Positions 47,063 to 56,787 of a stretch of 64,000 nucleotides of DNA are shown here, in pieces. Below the pieces are notes generated by a model. The model worked only from the letters and a program-made list of their open reading frames with translations, had not been told where the DNA came from and ran no database searches. The stretch covers positions 725,122 through 789,121 of the forward strand of contig NZ_CP065592.1 in assembly GCF_016025255.1 (NCBI RefSeq), written 5' to 3'. The stretch comes from Sphingosinicella flava (GTDB lineage Bacteria; Pseudomonadota; Alphaproteobacteria; Sphingomonadales; Sphingomonadaceae). A program made the translations under genes and the position numbers. Each line of letters begins with the position of its first letter. Position 1 is the first letter of the stretch.

Positions 47063-50000
47063 ATGAGCGACCTTTCCAAGATTCTTTCCGCCAAGGCGCC
47101 CATCACTCTCGCCGGCGCGCCTTCAGGCTTCCTCCCGTGGCTCGCCGCCGATCTGGCGCGGGCCGCCAAGGGTCGCGCCGTGTTCATCGCGCCCGATGAA
47201 GCGGCGATGCGGGCGATCGTCGACGCAGCGCATTATTTCGCGCCGGAATTGGAGACGCTGTCTTTCCCGGCTTGGGACTGCCTTCCCTATGACCGCGCCT
47301 CCCCGTCCCTGCGCGCTTCGTCGGAACGTCTGGCCGCGCTTCATGCGTTGCAGGGCAAGCCGAAGGGGCCGCAGCTGCTCGTCACCACGGTCAACGCCGC
47401 GACCCAGCGCACGCTGACGCCGTTTCGCATTCGCCAACTTGTCGCACGCCTCGCGCCGGGCGAGCGGATCGACCGGGATCGGCTCGCGATGCTCCTCAAT
47501 GCCAATGGCTATGTCCGGGTGGAAAGCGTTCAGGACGCGGGGGAATATGCCGTGCGCGGCGGCCTTGTCGATCTTTTCCCTTCGGGTGAGGAAGAGGCTT
47601 TGCGCCTCGACTTCTTCGGCGACGAGATCGAGACGGTGCGCCGCTTCGACCCGGCGACGCAGCGGACGACGGGGACGGTGGAGGGCTTCACCCTCCTCCC
47701 CGCGTCCGAGGCTTTGCTGGACGAGGAGAGCATCAAAAGGTTCCGGTCGCGCTACCGCGAATTGTTCGGCGCGGCTGCGACCGGCGATCCGCTCTATCAG
47801 GCGGTATCGGACGGGCGGCGGCTGGCCGGGCTCGACCATTGGCTGCCCCTCTTCGAGGAGCGGCTGGCGACCCTGTTCGATCATCTGTCCGATGACGATA
47901 TCGTCGTGCGCGATGCGGGGGATGCGGGAGCGGCCGAGGCGCGGTTCGAGGCGATCGCCGATTATTTCGAGAACCGGAAACGCGCACAATCGAGCGATCC
48001 GGGCAGCTACCGGCCGCTCGAGCCCAAAACGCTCTACCTGACGCGCGAGGAATGGCAGACGCTGATCGAGGATCGGCCGCTGCATCTGACGACGCCTTTC
48101 CACGAGCCGGAAAGCGCGAGCGTCGTCGACTTCGAAGTGGACGGCCCGCGCGACTTCGCGCCGGAGCGGGCGCAGAACGCCAATGTCTATGAAGCGGTGG
48201 TCGCGCATGTGACGGCGCTCCGGCGCTCAGGGCACAAGGTGGTGTTGGCGAGCTATACGGGCGGCGCGCGGGAGCGGTTGAAAGGCCTGCTTGCCGACCA
48301 TGGCCTCACCAAGACGGTCGAGGCGAATGGCTGGCAGGAGGCACTGGGCGCGGCGGCGAAGAACCAGGTCGCGCTGACCGTCGTCCAGCTCGACCACGGC
48401 TTCACGACCAAGGACGTGGCCCTCCTCACGGAGCAGGACATGCTCGGCGACCGGCTTGTGCGGCGCCGCAAGCGGAAGAAGAGCGCGGATGCTTTCCTGT
48501 CCGAGCTTGCGACGCTGAGCCCCGGCGATCTTGTCGTCCATGCCGATCACGGCATCGGGCGTTACGAGGGGCTGACGCAAATCCCGGTCGGTACCTCCCC
48601 GCACGATTGCGTGGCGCTCGAATATGCGGGCGGCGACAAGCTCTACGTGCCGGTCGAGAATATCGACGTGCTTTCGCGCTATGGCAGCGGCGAGGAAGGC
48701 GTCACGCTCGACAAATTGGGCGGCGAGGCCTGGCAGCGGCGCAAGGCGCGGATGAAGGAGCGGATTCGCGAGATCGCGAACGAGCTTATCAAGACCGCCG
48801 CCGAGCGCGCGCTCCGTCCCGGCGTGGTGGCGGAGCCGGACACCGGCTATGCCGCCTTCGTCGACCGCTTCCCCTATGAAGAAACCGACGACCAGGATCG
48901 CGCGATCCAGGATGTGATCGACGACCTCGGGGCGGGCAAGCCCATGGACCGGCTGGTCTGCGGCGATGTCGGCTTCGGCAAGACCGAAGTGGCCCTGCGC
49001 GCGGCCTTCATCGCGGCGATGGCGGGGTATCAGGTGGCGCTCGTCTGCCCGACCACCCTCCTGGCCCGCCAGCATTATAACAGCTTCAAGGAACGGTTTC
49101 AGGGTTTCCCGCTCGAGATCGGGCGCCTGTCTCGCCTCGTTCCCGCCGCCGAGGCGAAGGCAACGAAGGAAGGCCTGACCGAGGGCAAGGTCGATATCGT
49201 CATCGGCACCCATGCCCTCCTCGCCAAGGGCGTCGAGTTCAAGAAATTGGGTCTCGTCATCGTCGACGAGGAGCAGAGGTTTGGCGTCACCCACAAGGAA
49301 CGCCTGAAGGCGATGCGGGCGGACGTGCACGTCCTCACCCTCACCGCGACGCCGATCCCGCGCACGCTGCAAATGGCCATGTCGGGCCTGCGCGAACTGT
49401 CCGTCATCCAGACGCCGCCGGTCGACCGCCTGGCGGTGCGCACCTATGTCATGCCCTGGGATCCGGTGGTGCTGCGCGAGGCCCTGCTCCGCGAACATTA
49501 TCGCGGCGGGCAAAGCTATTTCGTCGTGCCGCGCATCGCCGACCTGCCGGAGATCGAGAAATTCCTGCGCAACGAGGTGCCGGAGGTGCGCTATGTCGTC
49601 GCGCACGGGCAGATGGCGGCGACGGACGTGGAAGAGCGCATGTCCGCTTTCTACGACCGGAAATATGAGGTGCTGCTCTCGACCACGATCATCGAGAGCG
49701 GGATCGACATTCCGACGGCCAACACGCTCATCATCCACTGTGCCGACCGCTTCGGCCTCGCCCAGCTCTATCAGCTCCGTGGGCGCGTAGGCCGGGCGAA
49801 GACGCGGGCCTACGCCTATTTCACCACGCCGGAGACGCGCACGGTCACGGAAAGCGCGGACAAGCGCCTGCAGGTGCTCGCCAATCTCGATAGCCTGGGC
49901 GCGGGCTTCCAGCTGGCGAGCCACGACCTCGACATTCGCGGCGCGGGCAACCTGCTCGGCGACGAGCAGTCCGGGCATATCAAGGAAGTGGGCTTCGAGC

Positions 50001-50524
50001 TTTACCAATCGATGCTCGAGGATGCGATCGTCGGCGCCAAGGCGGGCGACGCCGGCCTTGCCGCGGGCCGTGAGGAATTCTCGCCGCAGATCACCGTCGA
50101 CGCGCCGATCATGATCCCGGACGATTATGTGCCCGATCTCGACCTCCGCATGGGTCTCTACCGCCGCATGAACGAGCTTGAGACGGCCCAAGAGATCGAG
50201 GAGTTCGCGGCCGAGATGATCGACCGCTTCGGGAAACTACCCGAGGCGACGGACAACCTCCTCAAGATCATCGAGACGAAGAACAATTGCCGCAAGGCCT
50301 GCATCGTGAAGCTGGACGTGGGTCCGAAGGGCGCGCTCGTCAGCTTCCAGAATGACGAGTTTCCCGACCTTCAGGGGCTGATCGCCTACGTCCAGCGCCT
50401 GAAGGGCACGGCGAAGCTGCGGCCGGATTCGAAGCTCGTCATCACCCGCAGCTGGCCGGACCCGCAGGCGCGGATCAACGGGGCGGTGCAGCTGTCAAAG
50501 GGGTTGGCGAAGATATTGGGATAG
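47063..50524 (+). CDS. mfd: Transcription-repair coupling factor
   Basis: 1153 residues. The UvrB-like N-terminal region is followed by the RNA-polymerase-interacting Tudor-like domain (LSPGDLVVHADHGIGRYEGL). The RecG-like translocase has RLVCGDVGFGKTEVALRAAF, IVDEEQRFGVTHKERLK, TLTATPIPRTLQMAMSGLRELS and QLYQLRGRVGRAKTRAYAYF. The C-terminal TRCF domain is intact. Mfd removes stalled polymerase and recruits UvrA. ATG 47063 is chosen because upstream in-frame codons are repeat-encoded. Confidence 0.97.
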   Translation: MSDLSKILSAKAPITLAGAPSGFLPWLAADLARAAKGRAVFIAPDEAAMRAIVDAAHYFAPELETLSFPAWDCLPYDRASPSLRASSERLAALHALQGKPKGPQLLVTTVNAATQRTLTPFRIRQLVARLAPGERIDRDRLAMLLNANGYVRVESVQDAGEYAVRGGLVDLFPSGEEEALRLDFFGDEIETVRRFDPATQRTTGTVEGFTLLPASEALLDEESIKRFRSRYRELFGAAATGDPLYQAVSDGRRLAGLDHWLPLFEERLATLFDHLSDDDIVVRDAGDAGAAEARFEAIADYFENRKRAQSSDPGSYRPLEPKTLYLTREEWQTLIEDRPLHLTTPFHEPESASVVDFEVDGPRDFAPERAQNANVYEAVVAHVTALRRSGHKVVLASYTGGARERLKGLLADHGLTKTVEANGWQEALGAAAKNQVALTVVQLDHGFTTKDVALLTEQDMLGDRLVRRRKRKKSADAFLSELATLSPGDLVVHADHGIGRYEGLTQIPVGTSPHDCVALEYAGGDKLYVPVENIDVLSRYGSGEEGVTLDKLGGEAWQRRKARMKERIREIANELIKTAAERALRPGVVAEPDTGYAAFVDRFPYEETDDQDRAIQDVIDDLGAGKPMDRLVCGDVGFGKTEVALRAAFIAAMAGYQVALVCPTTLLARQHYNSFKERFQGFPLEIGRLSRLVPAAEAKATKEGLTEGKVDIVIGTHALLAKGVEFKKLGLVIVDEEQRFGVTHKERLKAMRADVHVLTLTATPIPRTLQMAMSGLRELSVIQTPPVDRLAVRTYVMPWDPVVLREALLREHYRGGQSYFVVPRIADLPEIEKFLRNEVPEVRYVVAHGQMAATDVEERMSAFYDRKYEVLLSTTIIESGIDIPTANTLIIHCADRFGLAQLYQLRGRVGRAKTRAYAYFTTPETRTVTESADKRLQVLANLDSLGAGFQLASHDLDIRGAGNLLGDEQSGHIKEVGFELYQSMLEDAIVGAKAGDAGLAAGREEFSPQITVDAPIMIPDDYVPDLDLRMGLYRRMNELETAQEIEEFAAEMIDRFGKLPEATDNLLKIIETKNNCRKACIVKLDVGPKGALVSFQNDEFPDLQGLIAYVQRLKGTAKLRPDSKLVITRSWPDPQARINGAVQLSKGLAKILG

Positions 50525-50526
50525 AT

Positions 50527-50584
50527 ATTCCGGCGAAGGCCGGAATCCAGCTTCAGCGCCGCTGGACCCCGGCCTTCGCCGGGG
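50527..50584. repeat. Paired hairpin repeat (family D) between convergent genes
   Basis: ATTCCGGCGAAGGCCGGAAT (50527-50546) and CCCCGGCCTTCGCCGGGG (50567-50584) flank CCAGCTTCAGCGCCGCTGG, a third stem. The copy lies 2 bp after the mfd stop and 5 bp before the stop of the EAL gene, so it probably serves as the shared terminator. Confidence 0.75.
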
Positions 50585-50589
50585 AACAC

Positions 50590-51807
50590 TCAGCGCCTGA
50601 CCAGCTCTGCCAGCGCCGCGCTCGTGATGGGCGGGGAGTGCAGATAGCCCTGGGACAGGGCGCAGCCTTGCGCGGCGAGCAGTTCCAGCTGCTCCTCGGT
50701 CTCCACACCTTCCGCGACGACGCGCAGGTCCAGCGAGCGGGCCAGATCGATGATGCTCTTCACCACGATCCGGTCGCGCGTCGATCCCGCAATGTCGACC
50801 GACAGGGACTTGTCGACCTTCAGATAGTCGATCGGCAACGCCTGCAGGTAAGCGAGGCTGGAATATCCCGTGCCGAAATCGTCGATGGCGACATGGAGCC
50901 CCGCCTCGCGCAACTGTGAGAGCAAGGTCGCTGCGGCGGGCAGGTCTTTCATGAGGCCGCTTTCCGTCACTTCGACGGTCACGCACGTCCTCTCCACCCC
51001 TGCCCCGTCCACCAGCGCGAGGAAATTTCGCACGAAACCCGGCGCGGCGAGATCCTCCGCCGTGATGTTGATCGACACGCGGATATCGGAAAGATGCGCG
51101 GGCCAGGACGCCACTTCGCTCAGCGCCTTGGCCTGGATGGTGCGCGACAAGGCCAGGTGCAGGTTCGACCGCTCCGCGGCGTCGAACAGGGTTTCAGCGC
51201 CGATCACGCCCAGCGCCGGATGGTGCCAGCGGGCCAAGGCCTCGGCGCCGACGATACGGCCGCTCGCAATATCGATCTGAGGCTGGAACAATATCTGGAT
51301 CTCGCCCCGCTCCAGCGCCATCGGCAGATCGATCTCCAGCCGCTTCCTGCGCCGCTTACGCTTGCTTTCGGTCAGCATCGCGGCCGGGCGGGTCTGGCCG
51401 CGAAGCCCGCGCCGCCGCCCGCCGGACAGGCGCTCGGCATAACGGGCGGCGTAATTGACCGCTTCGGTGAAGGTGCGCGCGGTAAGCGGAGTCAGCACGA
51501 AATGGGTGACGCCGTTGCGGCGGAACCAGGTCAGCTGGTCGGCATCGTCCTCCTCGAGAATGAGGAGAAGGGCGCTACGGTCCTCCTCGGCGACCTCCGT
51601 GATGGCCGCCACGGCGCGCCGCGCCGGCCCCATCGCGCCCCGTGCGTCGACCACCGCGACCCAGGCGCCGGATTCGGCGAAAGCGTCAGCGCTATGCTCG
51701 GCTTGGCCAGGAAAGACGGGGCACCAGCCTGCTTCCCCGCACAATCGCTCCAATTCCTCCCGGTGACGCGGAGAAAAGACGAACAAGGGCGATTGGGATT
51801 CCGGCAT
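50590..51807 (-). CDS. EAL-domain cyclic-di-GMP phosphodiesterase with degenerate receiver-like domain
   Basis: 405 residues. The first ~125 residues resemble a response-regulator fold (WVAVVDARG, ALLLILEEDDADQLTWFRRNGVTHFVLTPL) but lack a clear phospho-acceptor arrangement. A basic linker (ESKRKRRRKR) follows. The EAL domain keeps its catalytic residues: EALARW, SINITAEDL, VEVTES, IDDFGTGYSSLAYL, LKVDKS, AEGVET and QGY. It should hydrolyse c-di-GMP to pGpG, linking to motility or biofilm control. No GGDEF domain is attached. Confidence 0.9.
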   Translation of the reverse strand: MPESQSPLFVFSPRHREELERLCGEAGWCPVFPGQAEHSADAFAESGAWVAVVDARGAMGPARRAVAAITEVAEEDRSALLLILEEDDADQLTWFRRNGVTHFVLTPLTARTFTEAVNYAARYAERLSGGRRRGLRGQTRPAAMLTESKRKRRRKRLEIDLPMALERGEIQILFQPQIDIASGRIVGAEALARWHHPALGVIGAETLFDAAERSNLHLALSRTIQAKALSEVASWPAHLSDIRVSINITAEDLAAPGFVRNFLALVDGAGVERTCVTVEVTESGLMKDLPAAATLLSQLREAGLHVAIDDFGTGYSSLAYLQALPIDYLKVDKSLSVDIAGSTRDRIVVKSIIDLARSLDLRVVAEGVETEEQLELLAAQGCALSQGYLHSPPITSAALAELVRR

Positions 51808-51916
51808 CTTCTCTCCGTTGCGAAGGCCCCTTAGCTAGGCCCCGCGCGAGCGCGCGGCAACGGCGATTTTCCGCGCTTCCTTGCCGGATCGGCCTTGCCG
51901 TCCTAGCAATGGACTT

Positions 51917-52693
51917 ATGGCAGATCCGAAGAAGATGGCGCTCGTCGCCTCGCGCACGCCCGCCGCGAAGGCGGCCGAAGCGGAGCTGAAGGCGCTGTAC
52001 GATTTCGTGCCTACGGATGAAGCCGATCTCCTTATCGCATTAGGCGGCGACGGTTTTCTTCTCCAGACGTTGCACGCCATGCTTCGAAAGAAGAAGCTGA
52101 AGCCGGTCTTCGGCATGAACCGGGGCACCTACGGCTTCCTGATGAACGAATGGCGGCCGCAGCTGCTGGAAGCCCGTGTCGAAGCCGCCAAGGCCTTTTC
52201 CGTCCTCCCGCTCGCCATGAAGGCGGTGAGCGTGAAGGGCAAAACCCACCGCAGCCCCGCCATCAACGAAGTGTCGCTGCTCCGCGAAACGCGCCAGACG
52301 GCGTTGATCGAAGTGTCGGTGAACGGCCGGGTGGTGATTCCGGAACTGGCTTGCGACGGCGTATTGGTCGCGACGCCCGCGGGCTCCACCGCTTATAATT
52401 TCTCGGCGCAGGGCCCTATCCTGCCCTTGGGATCGAAGCTCGTCGCGCTGACGCCGATCAGCCCCTTTCGCCCGCGACGCTGGCGGGGCGCGATCCTGCC
52501 CGACGACATGACGATCACCCTGCGCGTACTCGACCCCGACAAGCGTCCCGTCTCGGCAGTCGCCGACCAGTTCGAGGTTCGGCAAGTCGAACGGGTGGAG
52601 GTGAAGGCCGACCGGGCGGAGGCTCTGACCCTGCTCTTCGACCCGGAACATGCGCTCGACGAGCGGATCGCCATGGAACAATTTACGGTTTGA
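51917..52693 (+). CDS. nadK: NAD kinase
   Basis: 258 residues. LLIALGGDGFLLQTLH is the GGDG catalytic motif, AINEVSLLRETRQTALIEV the NE/D motif, and CDGVLVATPAGSTAYNFSAQGPIL the third motif. It phosphorylates NAD to NADP in the cytosol. ATG 51917 (MADPKKMALVAS) is preferred over an upstream frame start. It lies upstream of tRNA-Asn. Confidence 0.95.
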   Translation: MADPKKMALVASRTPAAKAAEAELKALYDFVPTDEADLLIALGGDGFLLQTLHAMLRKKKLKPVFGMNRGTYGFLMNEWRPQLLEARVEAAKAFSVLPLAMKAVSVKGKTHRSPAINEVSLLRETRQTALIEVSVNGRVVIPELACDGVLVATPAGSTAYNFSAQGPILPLGSKLVALTPISPFRPRRWRGAILPDDMTITLRVLDPDKRPVSAVADQFEVRQVERVEVKADRAEALTLLFDPEHALDERIAMEQFTV

Positions 52694-52706
52694 CGCGCCA
52701 AGCCGC

Positions 52707-52736
52707 TTGCCATTCCGAAAAAAGCGCTGCTATAGC
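52707..52736 (+). promoter_or_regulatory. Sigma-70 type promoter for tRNA-Asn
   Basis: TTGCCA (52707-52712) and TATAGC (52731-52736) are separated by 18 bp and end 21 bp before the mature tRNA. Both hexamers match primary-sigma consensus in most positions. Confidence 0.55.
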
Positions 52737-52757
52737 CCTGCTCGCCCATGAGGCTGT

Positions 52758-52832
52758 TCCCCGGTAGCTCAGCGGTAGAGCATCCGACTGTTAATCGGAC
52801 GGCCGCCTGTTCGAATCAGGCCCGGGGAGCCA
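52758..52832 (+). tRNA. tRNA-Asn (anticodon GTT)
   Basis: The acceptor stem TCCCCGG pairs with CCGGGGA; G discriminator and encoded CCA (52830-52832). The anticodon loop CTGTTAA (52788-52794) gives GTT, flanked by a TCCGA/TCGGA stem. The T arm is CCTGTTCGAATCAGG and the D arm begins GCTCAGC. The gene is 75 nt. It decodes AAC and AAU. Confidence 0.97.
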
Positions 52833-52859
52833 CTTGGCTCTAGCGACCCCTCGGCATGA

Positions 52860-52885
52860 AGCCCCGGCCCCGGCCGGGGCTTTTT
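52860..52885 (+). terminator. Rho-independent terminator after tRNA-Asn
   Basis: The stem AGCCCCGG/CCGGGGCT with a 6-base loop is followed directly by TTTTT. This is the strongest intrinsic terminator in the window. Confidence 0.85.
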
Positions 52886-52977
52886 CGTTTGCCCCCCCCG
52901 CCCATGAGGGCCGTCGCAGAGATAGAGCGGCTTGCCGTTTCACGCCCGTTTTCAACGCTTTGAACACCGCGCACTGC

Positions 52978-53003
52978 GGAACCCAGGAGCCTCGGTGGCG
53001 GTT
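52978..53003 (+). promoter_or_regulatory. Candidate EcfG-type stress promoter
   Basis: GGAAC (52978) followed 17 bp later by GGTT resembles the GGAAC-N16/17-CGTT stress promoter with one mismatch, 25 bp before the hemerythrin start. The stress-type operon at 17680 has the same spacing. The transcription start would fall close to the ribosome site. Confidence 0.4.
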
Positions 53004-53028
53004 CAACCGGCAGAAGAAGGAGGCCCTC

Positions 53029-53751
53029 ATGGCAACGCGTGAAACGAGCAGAAGCAGCAGCAGGAATAATGGCACGACGAGCCGCAGCCGGACGGTCGAT
53101 CGTGGCGCCACAAGCGCCAACAAAAGCAATAGAAGCAGCACCAGCGAAAACAGCAGCAATGCGGGAACCGGCCAGCGCGGCGGTTCGGGACGTAGCGCGT
53201 TCAGCTGGGACAATGGCGGCCGCACGGCGGTAATCGGCGCGGCGGTGGCGGGGGTCGCGGCGGGCTTTGCCGCCAATTTCGGCCGCAAGTTCATCGTGCA
53301 ATTCGCGACTGGCCGGTCGGACTGGTTCGAAAGCCTCAGGAACGAGCACGAGATGACGCTCGCCATCTTCGACAAAATCGAAGCGACGCGCGACGATCAG
53401 GCGATGATGCGCGGTATGCTGACCATGCAGTTGAAGCATGCGCTCAGCAAGCATGCGATGGAGGAAGAGAATGTCATCTACCCCGCGCTTCGCGAAGCGA
53501 ATGAAGCGGCGGATGCCGATCACCTCAATTCCGATCACGGCTATGTGAAGACGTTCCTCTACGAAATGGACAATATCCCCAAGGACAGCCCGCAATGGCT
53601 CGCCAAGGTGAAGGAATTCCGCACCATGTTGGAAGCCCATATCCGGGAAGAGGAAGACCGCATCTTCCCCGAGTTCCATTCCATGCTGTCGGAAGAGCAG
53701 AACAAGAAACTTACGGCCGCAATGCACAAGGAAGGGCTGAAGCTGGCCTGA
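53029..53751 (+). CDS. Membrane-associated hemerythrin HHE domain protein
   Basis: 240 residues. A Ser/Arg/Asn-rich disordered N-terminus (~1-60) precedes a small hydrophobic helix (AVIGAAVAGVAAGFAANFG, ~67-85). The HHE four-helix domain follows, with candidate Fe ligands in LRNEHEMTLAIFDKI, LKHALSKHAMEEENVIYPAL, LNSDHGYVKTFL and LEAHIREEEDRIFPEF. Hemerythrin-like domains bind di-iron and may sense or store O2 or NO. AAGGAGG precedes the ATG. The unusual N-terminal tail suggests attachment to membrane or nucleic acid; that is inference. Confidence 0.85.
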   Translation: MATRETSRSSSRNNGTTSRSRTVDRGATSANKSNRSSTSENSSNAGTGQRGGSGRSAFSWDNGGRTAVIGAAVAGVAAGFAANFGRKFIVQFATGRSDWFESLRNEHEMTLAIFDKIEATRDDQAMMRGMLTMQLKHALSKHAMEEENVIYPALREANEAADADHLNSDHGYVKTFLYEMDNIPKDSPQWLAKVKEFRTMLEAHIREEEDRIFPEFHSMLSEEQNKKLTAAMHKEGLKLA

Positions 53752-53760
53752 ATTAGTTGT

Positions 53761-53818
53761 GCCCCGGCGGAGGCCGGGGCCCAGCTTTTAATGCACCCGA
53801 TCCCGGCCTTCGCCGGGA
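53761..53818. repeat. Paired hairpin repeat (family D) between convergent genes
   Basis: GCCCCGGCGGAGGCCGGGGC (53761-53780) and TCCCGGCCTTCGCCGGGA (53801-53818) flank CCAGCTTTTAATGCACCCGA. The copy lies between the hemerythrin stop and the secA stop and likely terminates both. Confidence 0.75.
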
Positions 53819-53828
53819 CAGGGCTATC

Positions 53829-56564
53829 TCACAAAGCCCCGTGGCAATGCTTGTACTTGCGGCCCGAACCGCAGGGACATGGGGCGTTGCGGCTGATCGG
53901 CTCCTCGCCCGTCATCACCGCTTGCGTGACGTTGGCGGGCATTTCCGGCCGGTCGCCTTGCATCGGCGCAAGGCGCGACATGATGTTGCCGGTGGCCGCG
54001 TCGATATCGGCGGTATCGTCGTCGCCCGTCAGCGGGTCGATATGCGTCGTCACGAAGTCCGGCAGGACAGGCTCGGGCGGCGGCGACCAGTTGAATTGGG
54101 CGAAGGCCAGGGTGCGGGTCACGTCCTCCCGGATCGCGCCCAGCATGCGCTCGAACATCTGGAAGGCTTCGTGCTTATATTCGTCGATCGGCTTCTTCTG
54201 CGCATAGGCGCGCAGGTGGACGACCTGGCGCAGCGCGTCGAGCATCGCGAGATGCTCCTTCCAATGATGGTCGAGCGATTGAAGCAGGATGCTCTTTTCG
54301 ACCTGCACATAGGTTTCGGGCGGAAGCTGCGCGGTCTTTTCGTCGACTTGGGCGGTCGCGAGGGCAAGCACGCGTTCCACCAGCATTTCGGGGTCCACGG
54401 CCTCTTCCTGAACCCAATCGTCGATCGGGGGCGTGAGGCCGAAAACCTGCTGCAGCCGCTCTTTCAAAAGCGGGACGTCCCACTGCTCGGGATAGGAGTT
54501 CGGCGGACACGCCTCGCCGACGATGCCGTTCACCGTTTCCGACCGCATGTCGACGACCACGTCGCCCACCGTCTCGGCGTCCATGATGTCGGCGCGCTGT
54601 TCGTAAATGACCTTGCGCTGATCGTTCATCACGTCGTCATATTCGACGACCTGCTTGCGGATGTCGTAATTGCGCGCCTCGACCTTCTTCTGCGCGGTCT
54701 CGATCGCCTTGGATATCCAGGGCGACACGATCGCCTCGCCGTCGGCAAGATTCTTGTTCATCAAGCGCGCAAACATGGTCTGCGGGCCAAATATCCGCAG
54801 CAGGTCGTCGTCGAGGGAAAGGTAGAAGCGCGACAGGCCCGGATCGCCCTGGCGACCCGAACGGCCGCGCAGCTGATTGTCGATGCGACGGCTTTCGTGC
54901 CGCTCGGTGCCGAGTACGAACAGGCCGCCCGCGGCGAGCACGCGCTGCTTTTCCTCGGCGATCTCGGCGCGGATCTCGGCGGCTTTGGCGTCATATTCGG
55001 GCGTGCCGTGCGTCAGGTCCGCATGCTCGTCGGCCATGCGGAATTCGAGGTTGCCGCCAAGCTGAATGTCGGTGCCGCGGCCCGCCATGTTGGTCGCGAT
55101 GGTGACGGCGCCGATCCGGCCCGCCTGCGCCACGATATGCGCTTCCTGCTCGTGATATTTGGCGTTGAGGACATTGTGCTTGATGCCCTCCGCGGTGAAA
55201 TATTTGGACAAGGCGGTCGATTTTTCGATCGACACGGTGCCGACCAGAACCGGCTGCCCCAGCTCCTGCTTCTCCTTCACCGCCGTCGTGATTGCGGCGA
55301 ACTTGTCGGCCTGATTCTTGTAGAATTCGTCATCCTCGTCGAGGCGCTGCACCGGCACGTTCGTCGGAATGGTCACGACGTTCATCTTGTAGATGTCGTA
55401 AAATTCCGGCGCTTCCGTCGCGGCGGTGCCGGTCATGCCCGAAAGTTTCGGATACATGCGGAAATAATTCTGGAAGGTAATCGAGGCGAGCGTCTGGTTC
55501 TCCGGCTCGATGGTGACGCCTTCCTTGGCCTCGACCGCCTGATGAAGGCCGTCCGACCAGCGGCGGCCTTCCAGCATGCGGCCGGTGAATTCGTCGATGA
55601 TGCAGACCTTGCCCTCGTAGATCAGGTAGTCGACGTCGGCCTTGAAGATCACGTTCGCCTTCAGCGCCTGATTGACGTGGTGGACGACCTGCGTGTTCTC
55701 GAAATCGTAGAGGTTGGCGCCGACGAGCAGGCCCGCTTCCTCGAGCAGGCGCTCCATCTTCTCGGTGCCGTCTTCGGTGAGGACGACGGACTTCTGCTTC
55801 TCGTCCACCTCATAATCTTCCGGGACCATGTTCCGGACGATGGCGTCGACGCTCTTGTAAAGCTCGGACTTGTCGTCGGTCGGGCCGGAGATGATGAGCG
55901 GGGTGCGCGCCTCGTCGATCAGGATCGAGTCCACCTCGTCGACGATGGCGTAGTTGAAGGGCCGCTGCACCATCTGCGCGCGGTCGTACTTCATGTTGTC
56001 GCGAAGATAGTCGAAACCGAGCTCGTTGTTCGTCGCGTAGGTGATGTCGCTGTGATAGGCGTCGCGGCGCTGCACGTCGCTCAGGTTCGGGACGATCACG
56101 CCGACGCTCATGCCGAGGAAGCGGTAGACCTGCCCCATCCAGTCCGCGTCGCGGCGGGCGAGATAGTCGTTCACCGTGACGACGTGGACGCCGTTGCCGG
56201 GAATGGCGTTCAAATAGGTGGGAAGCGTCGCCACCAGCGTCTTGCCCTCGCCCGTCCGCATTTCGGCGATCTCGCCCCGGTGCAGCGCGATGCCGCCGAT
56301 CAGCTGGACGTCGAAATGACGCATGCCGAGTACGCGGACCGATGCCTCGCGCACGGTGGCGAAGGCTTCGGGCAAGAGCGCGTCGAGAGTTTCGCCAGCC
56401 TCGTACCGCTCGCGGAAGCGCGCGGTCTGGCCCTTCAATTCCTCGTCGCTCATCGCCTGGATTTCGGGCTCGAGCGCATTGATCTTGTCGACGATCTTGC
56501 GGAGCGAACGGACGTAGCGGTCGTTGGAAGATCCGAAAATGGCTTTGGCAAATCCGCCGAACAT
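53829..56564 (-). CDS. secA: Protein translocase subunit SecA
   Basis: 911 residues. DEAD motor: [15 protein letters not shown] (Walker A), [21 protein letters not shown] (Walker B), the [20 protein letters not shown] motif, [16 protein letters not shown] and [13 protein letters not shown]. The C-terminal zinc-binding SEC-C motif [14 protein letters not shown] binds SecB and phospholipid. It drives preproteins through SecYEG. The start [18 protein letters not shown] is the usual alphaproteobacterial one. Confidence 0.98.
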   Translation of the reverse strand: MFGGFAKAIFGSSNDRYVRSLRKIVDKINALEPEIQAMSDEELKGQTARFRERYEAGETLDALLPEAFATVREASVRVLGMRHFDVQLIGGIALHRGEIAEMRTGEGKTLVATLPTYLNAIPGNGVHVVTVNDYLARRDADWMGQVYRFLGMSVGVIVPNLSDVQRRDAYHSDITYATNNELGFDYLRDNMKYDRAQMVQRPFNYAIVDEVDSILIDEARTPLIISGPTDDKSELYKSVDAIVRNMVPEDYEVDEKQKSVVLTEDGTEKMERLLEEAGLLVGANLYDFENTQVVHHVNQALKANVIFKADVDYLIYEGKVCIIDEFTGRMLEGRRWSDGLHQAVEAKEGVTIEPENQTLASITFQNYFRMYPKLSGMTGTAATEAPEFYDIYKMNVVTIPTNVPVQRLDEDDEFYKNQADKFAAITTAVKEKQELGQPVLVGTVSIEKSTALSKYFTAEGIKHNVLNAKYHEQEAHIVAQAGRIGAVTIATNMAGRGTDIQLGGNLEFRMADEHADLTHGTPEYDAKAAEIRAEIAEEKQRVLAAGGLFVLGTERHESRRIDNQLRGRSGRQGDPGLSRFYLSLDDDLLRIFGPQTMFARLMNKNLADGEAIVSPWISKAIETAQKKVEARNYDIRKQVVEYDDVMNDQRKVIYEQRADIMDAETVGDVVVDMRSETVNGIVGEACPPNSYPEQWDVPLLKERLQQVFGLTPPIDDWVQEEAVDPEMLVERVLALATAQVDEKTAQLPPETYVQVEKSILLQSLDHHWKEHLAMLDALRQVVHLRAYAQKKPIDEYKHEAFQMFERMLGAIREDVTRTLAFAQFNWSPPPEPVLPDFVTTHIDPLTGDDDTADIDAATGNIMSRLAPMQGDRPEMPANVTQAVMTGEEPISRNAPCPCGSGRKYKHCHGAL

Positions 56565-56787
56565 GGGCGATCCTGTCTTAAATCTATTGTGTTATTTCAC
56601 AGACGGCCGTGACGCGCCGCGCCCCGCGAAATGGTCGCGGGCGATGTAGGGTTACACCCCATGCAAGTCAATTGAACCAGGGAGAAGAAGGCGCGCGGGT
56701 TGCAGCGCCTTCATATCTCGTCACCCGTATGAAGCGGCATTGGCCATGCCCCTCTTTAATCCCTTCTTCACCGGGGAGAGGGTTGGG
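56565..56787. other. Intergenic region between secA and trxA
   Basis: The 223-bp gap holds an 8-bp perfect stem GAAGGCGC/GCGCCTTC (56687-56712, 10-base loop), which could terminate trxA or lie in the secA leader. A solo family B half-repeat (GGAGAGGGTTGGGT) abuts the trxA stop. No gene is seen. Confidence 0.5.

Noticed and set aside
46612-47187. A 191-codon minus-strand frame spanning sdhE and the mfd start
   Set aside because: It crosses repeats and two well-supported genes on the other strand and matches nothing recognisable.
48227-50191. A 654-codon minus-strand frame opposite mfd
   Set aside because: Antisense shadow of mfd; no domain content.
53757-56612. A 951-codon open frame on the plus strand opposite secA
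   Set aside because: It mirrors secA, which has full family conservation; long antisense frames are expected in high-GC genes. The deduced protein is Arg/Asp/Val/His-rich with no recognisable motif.
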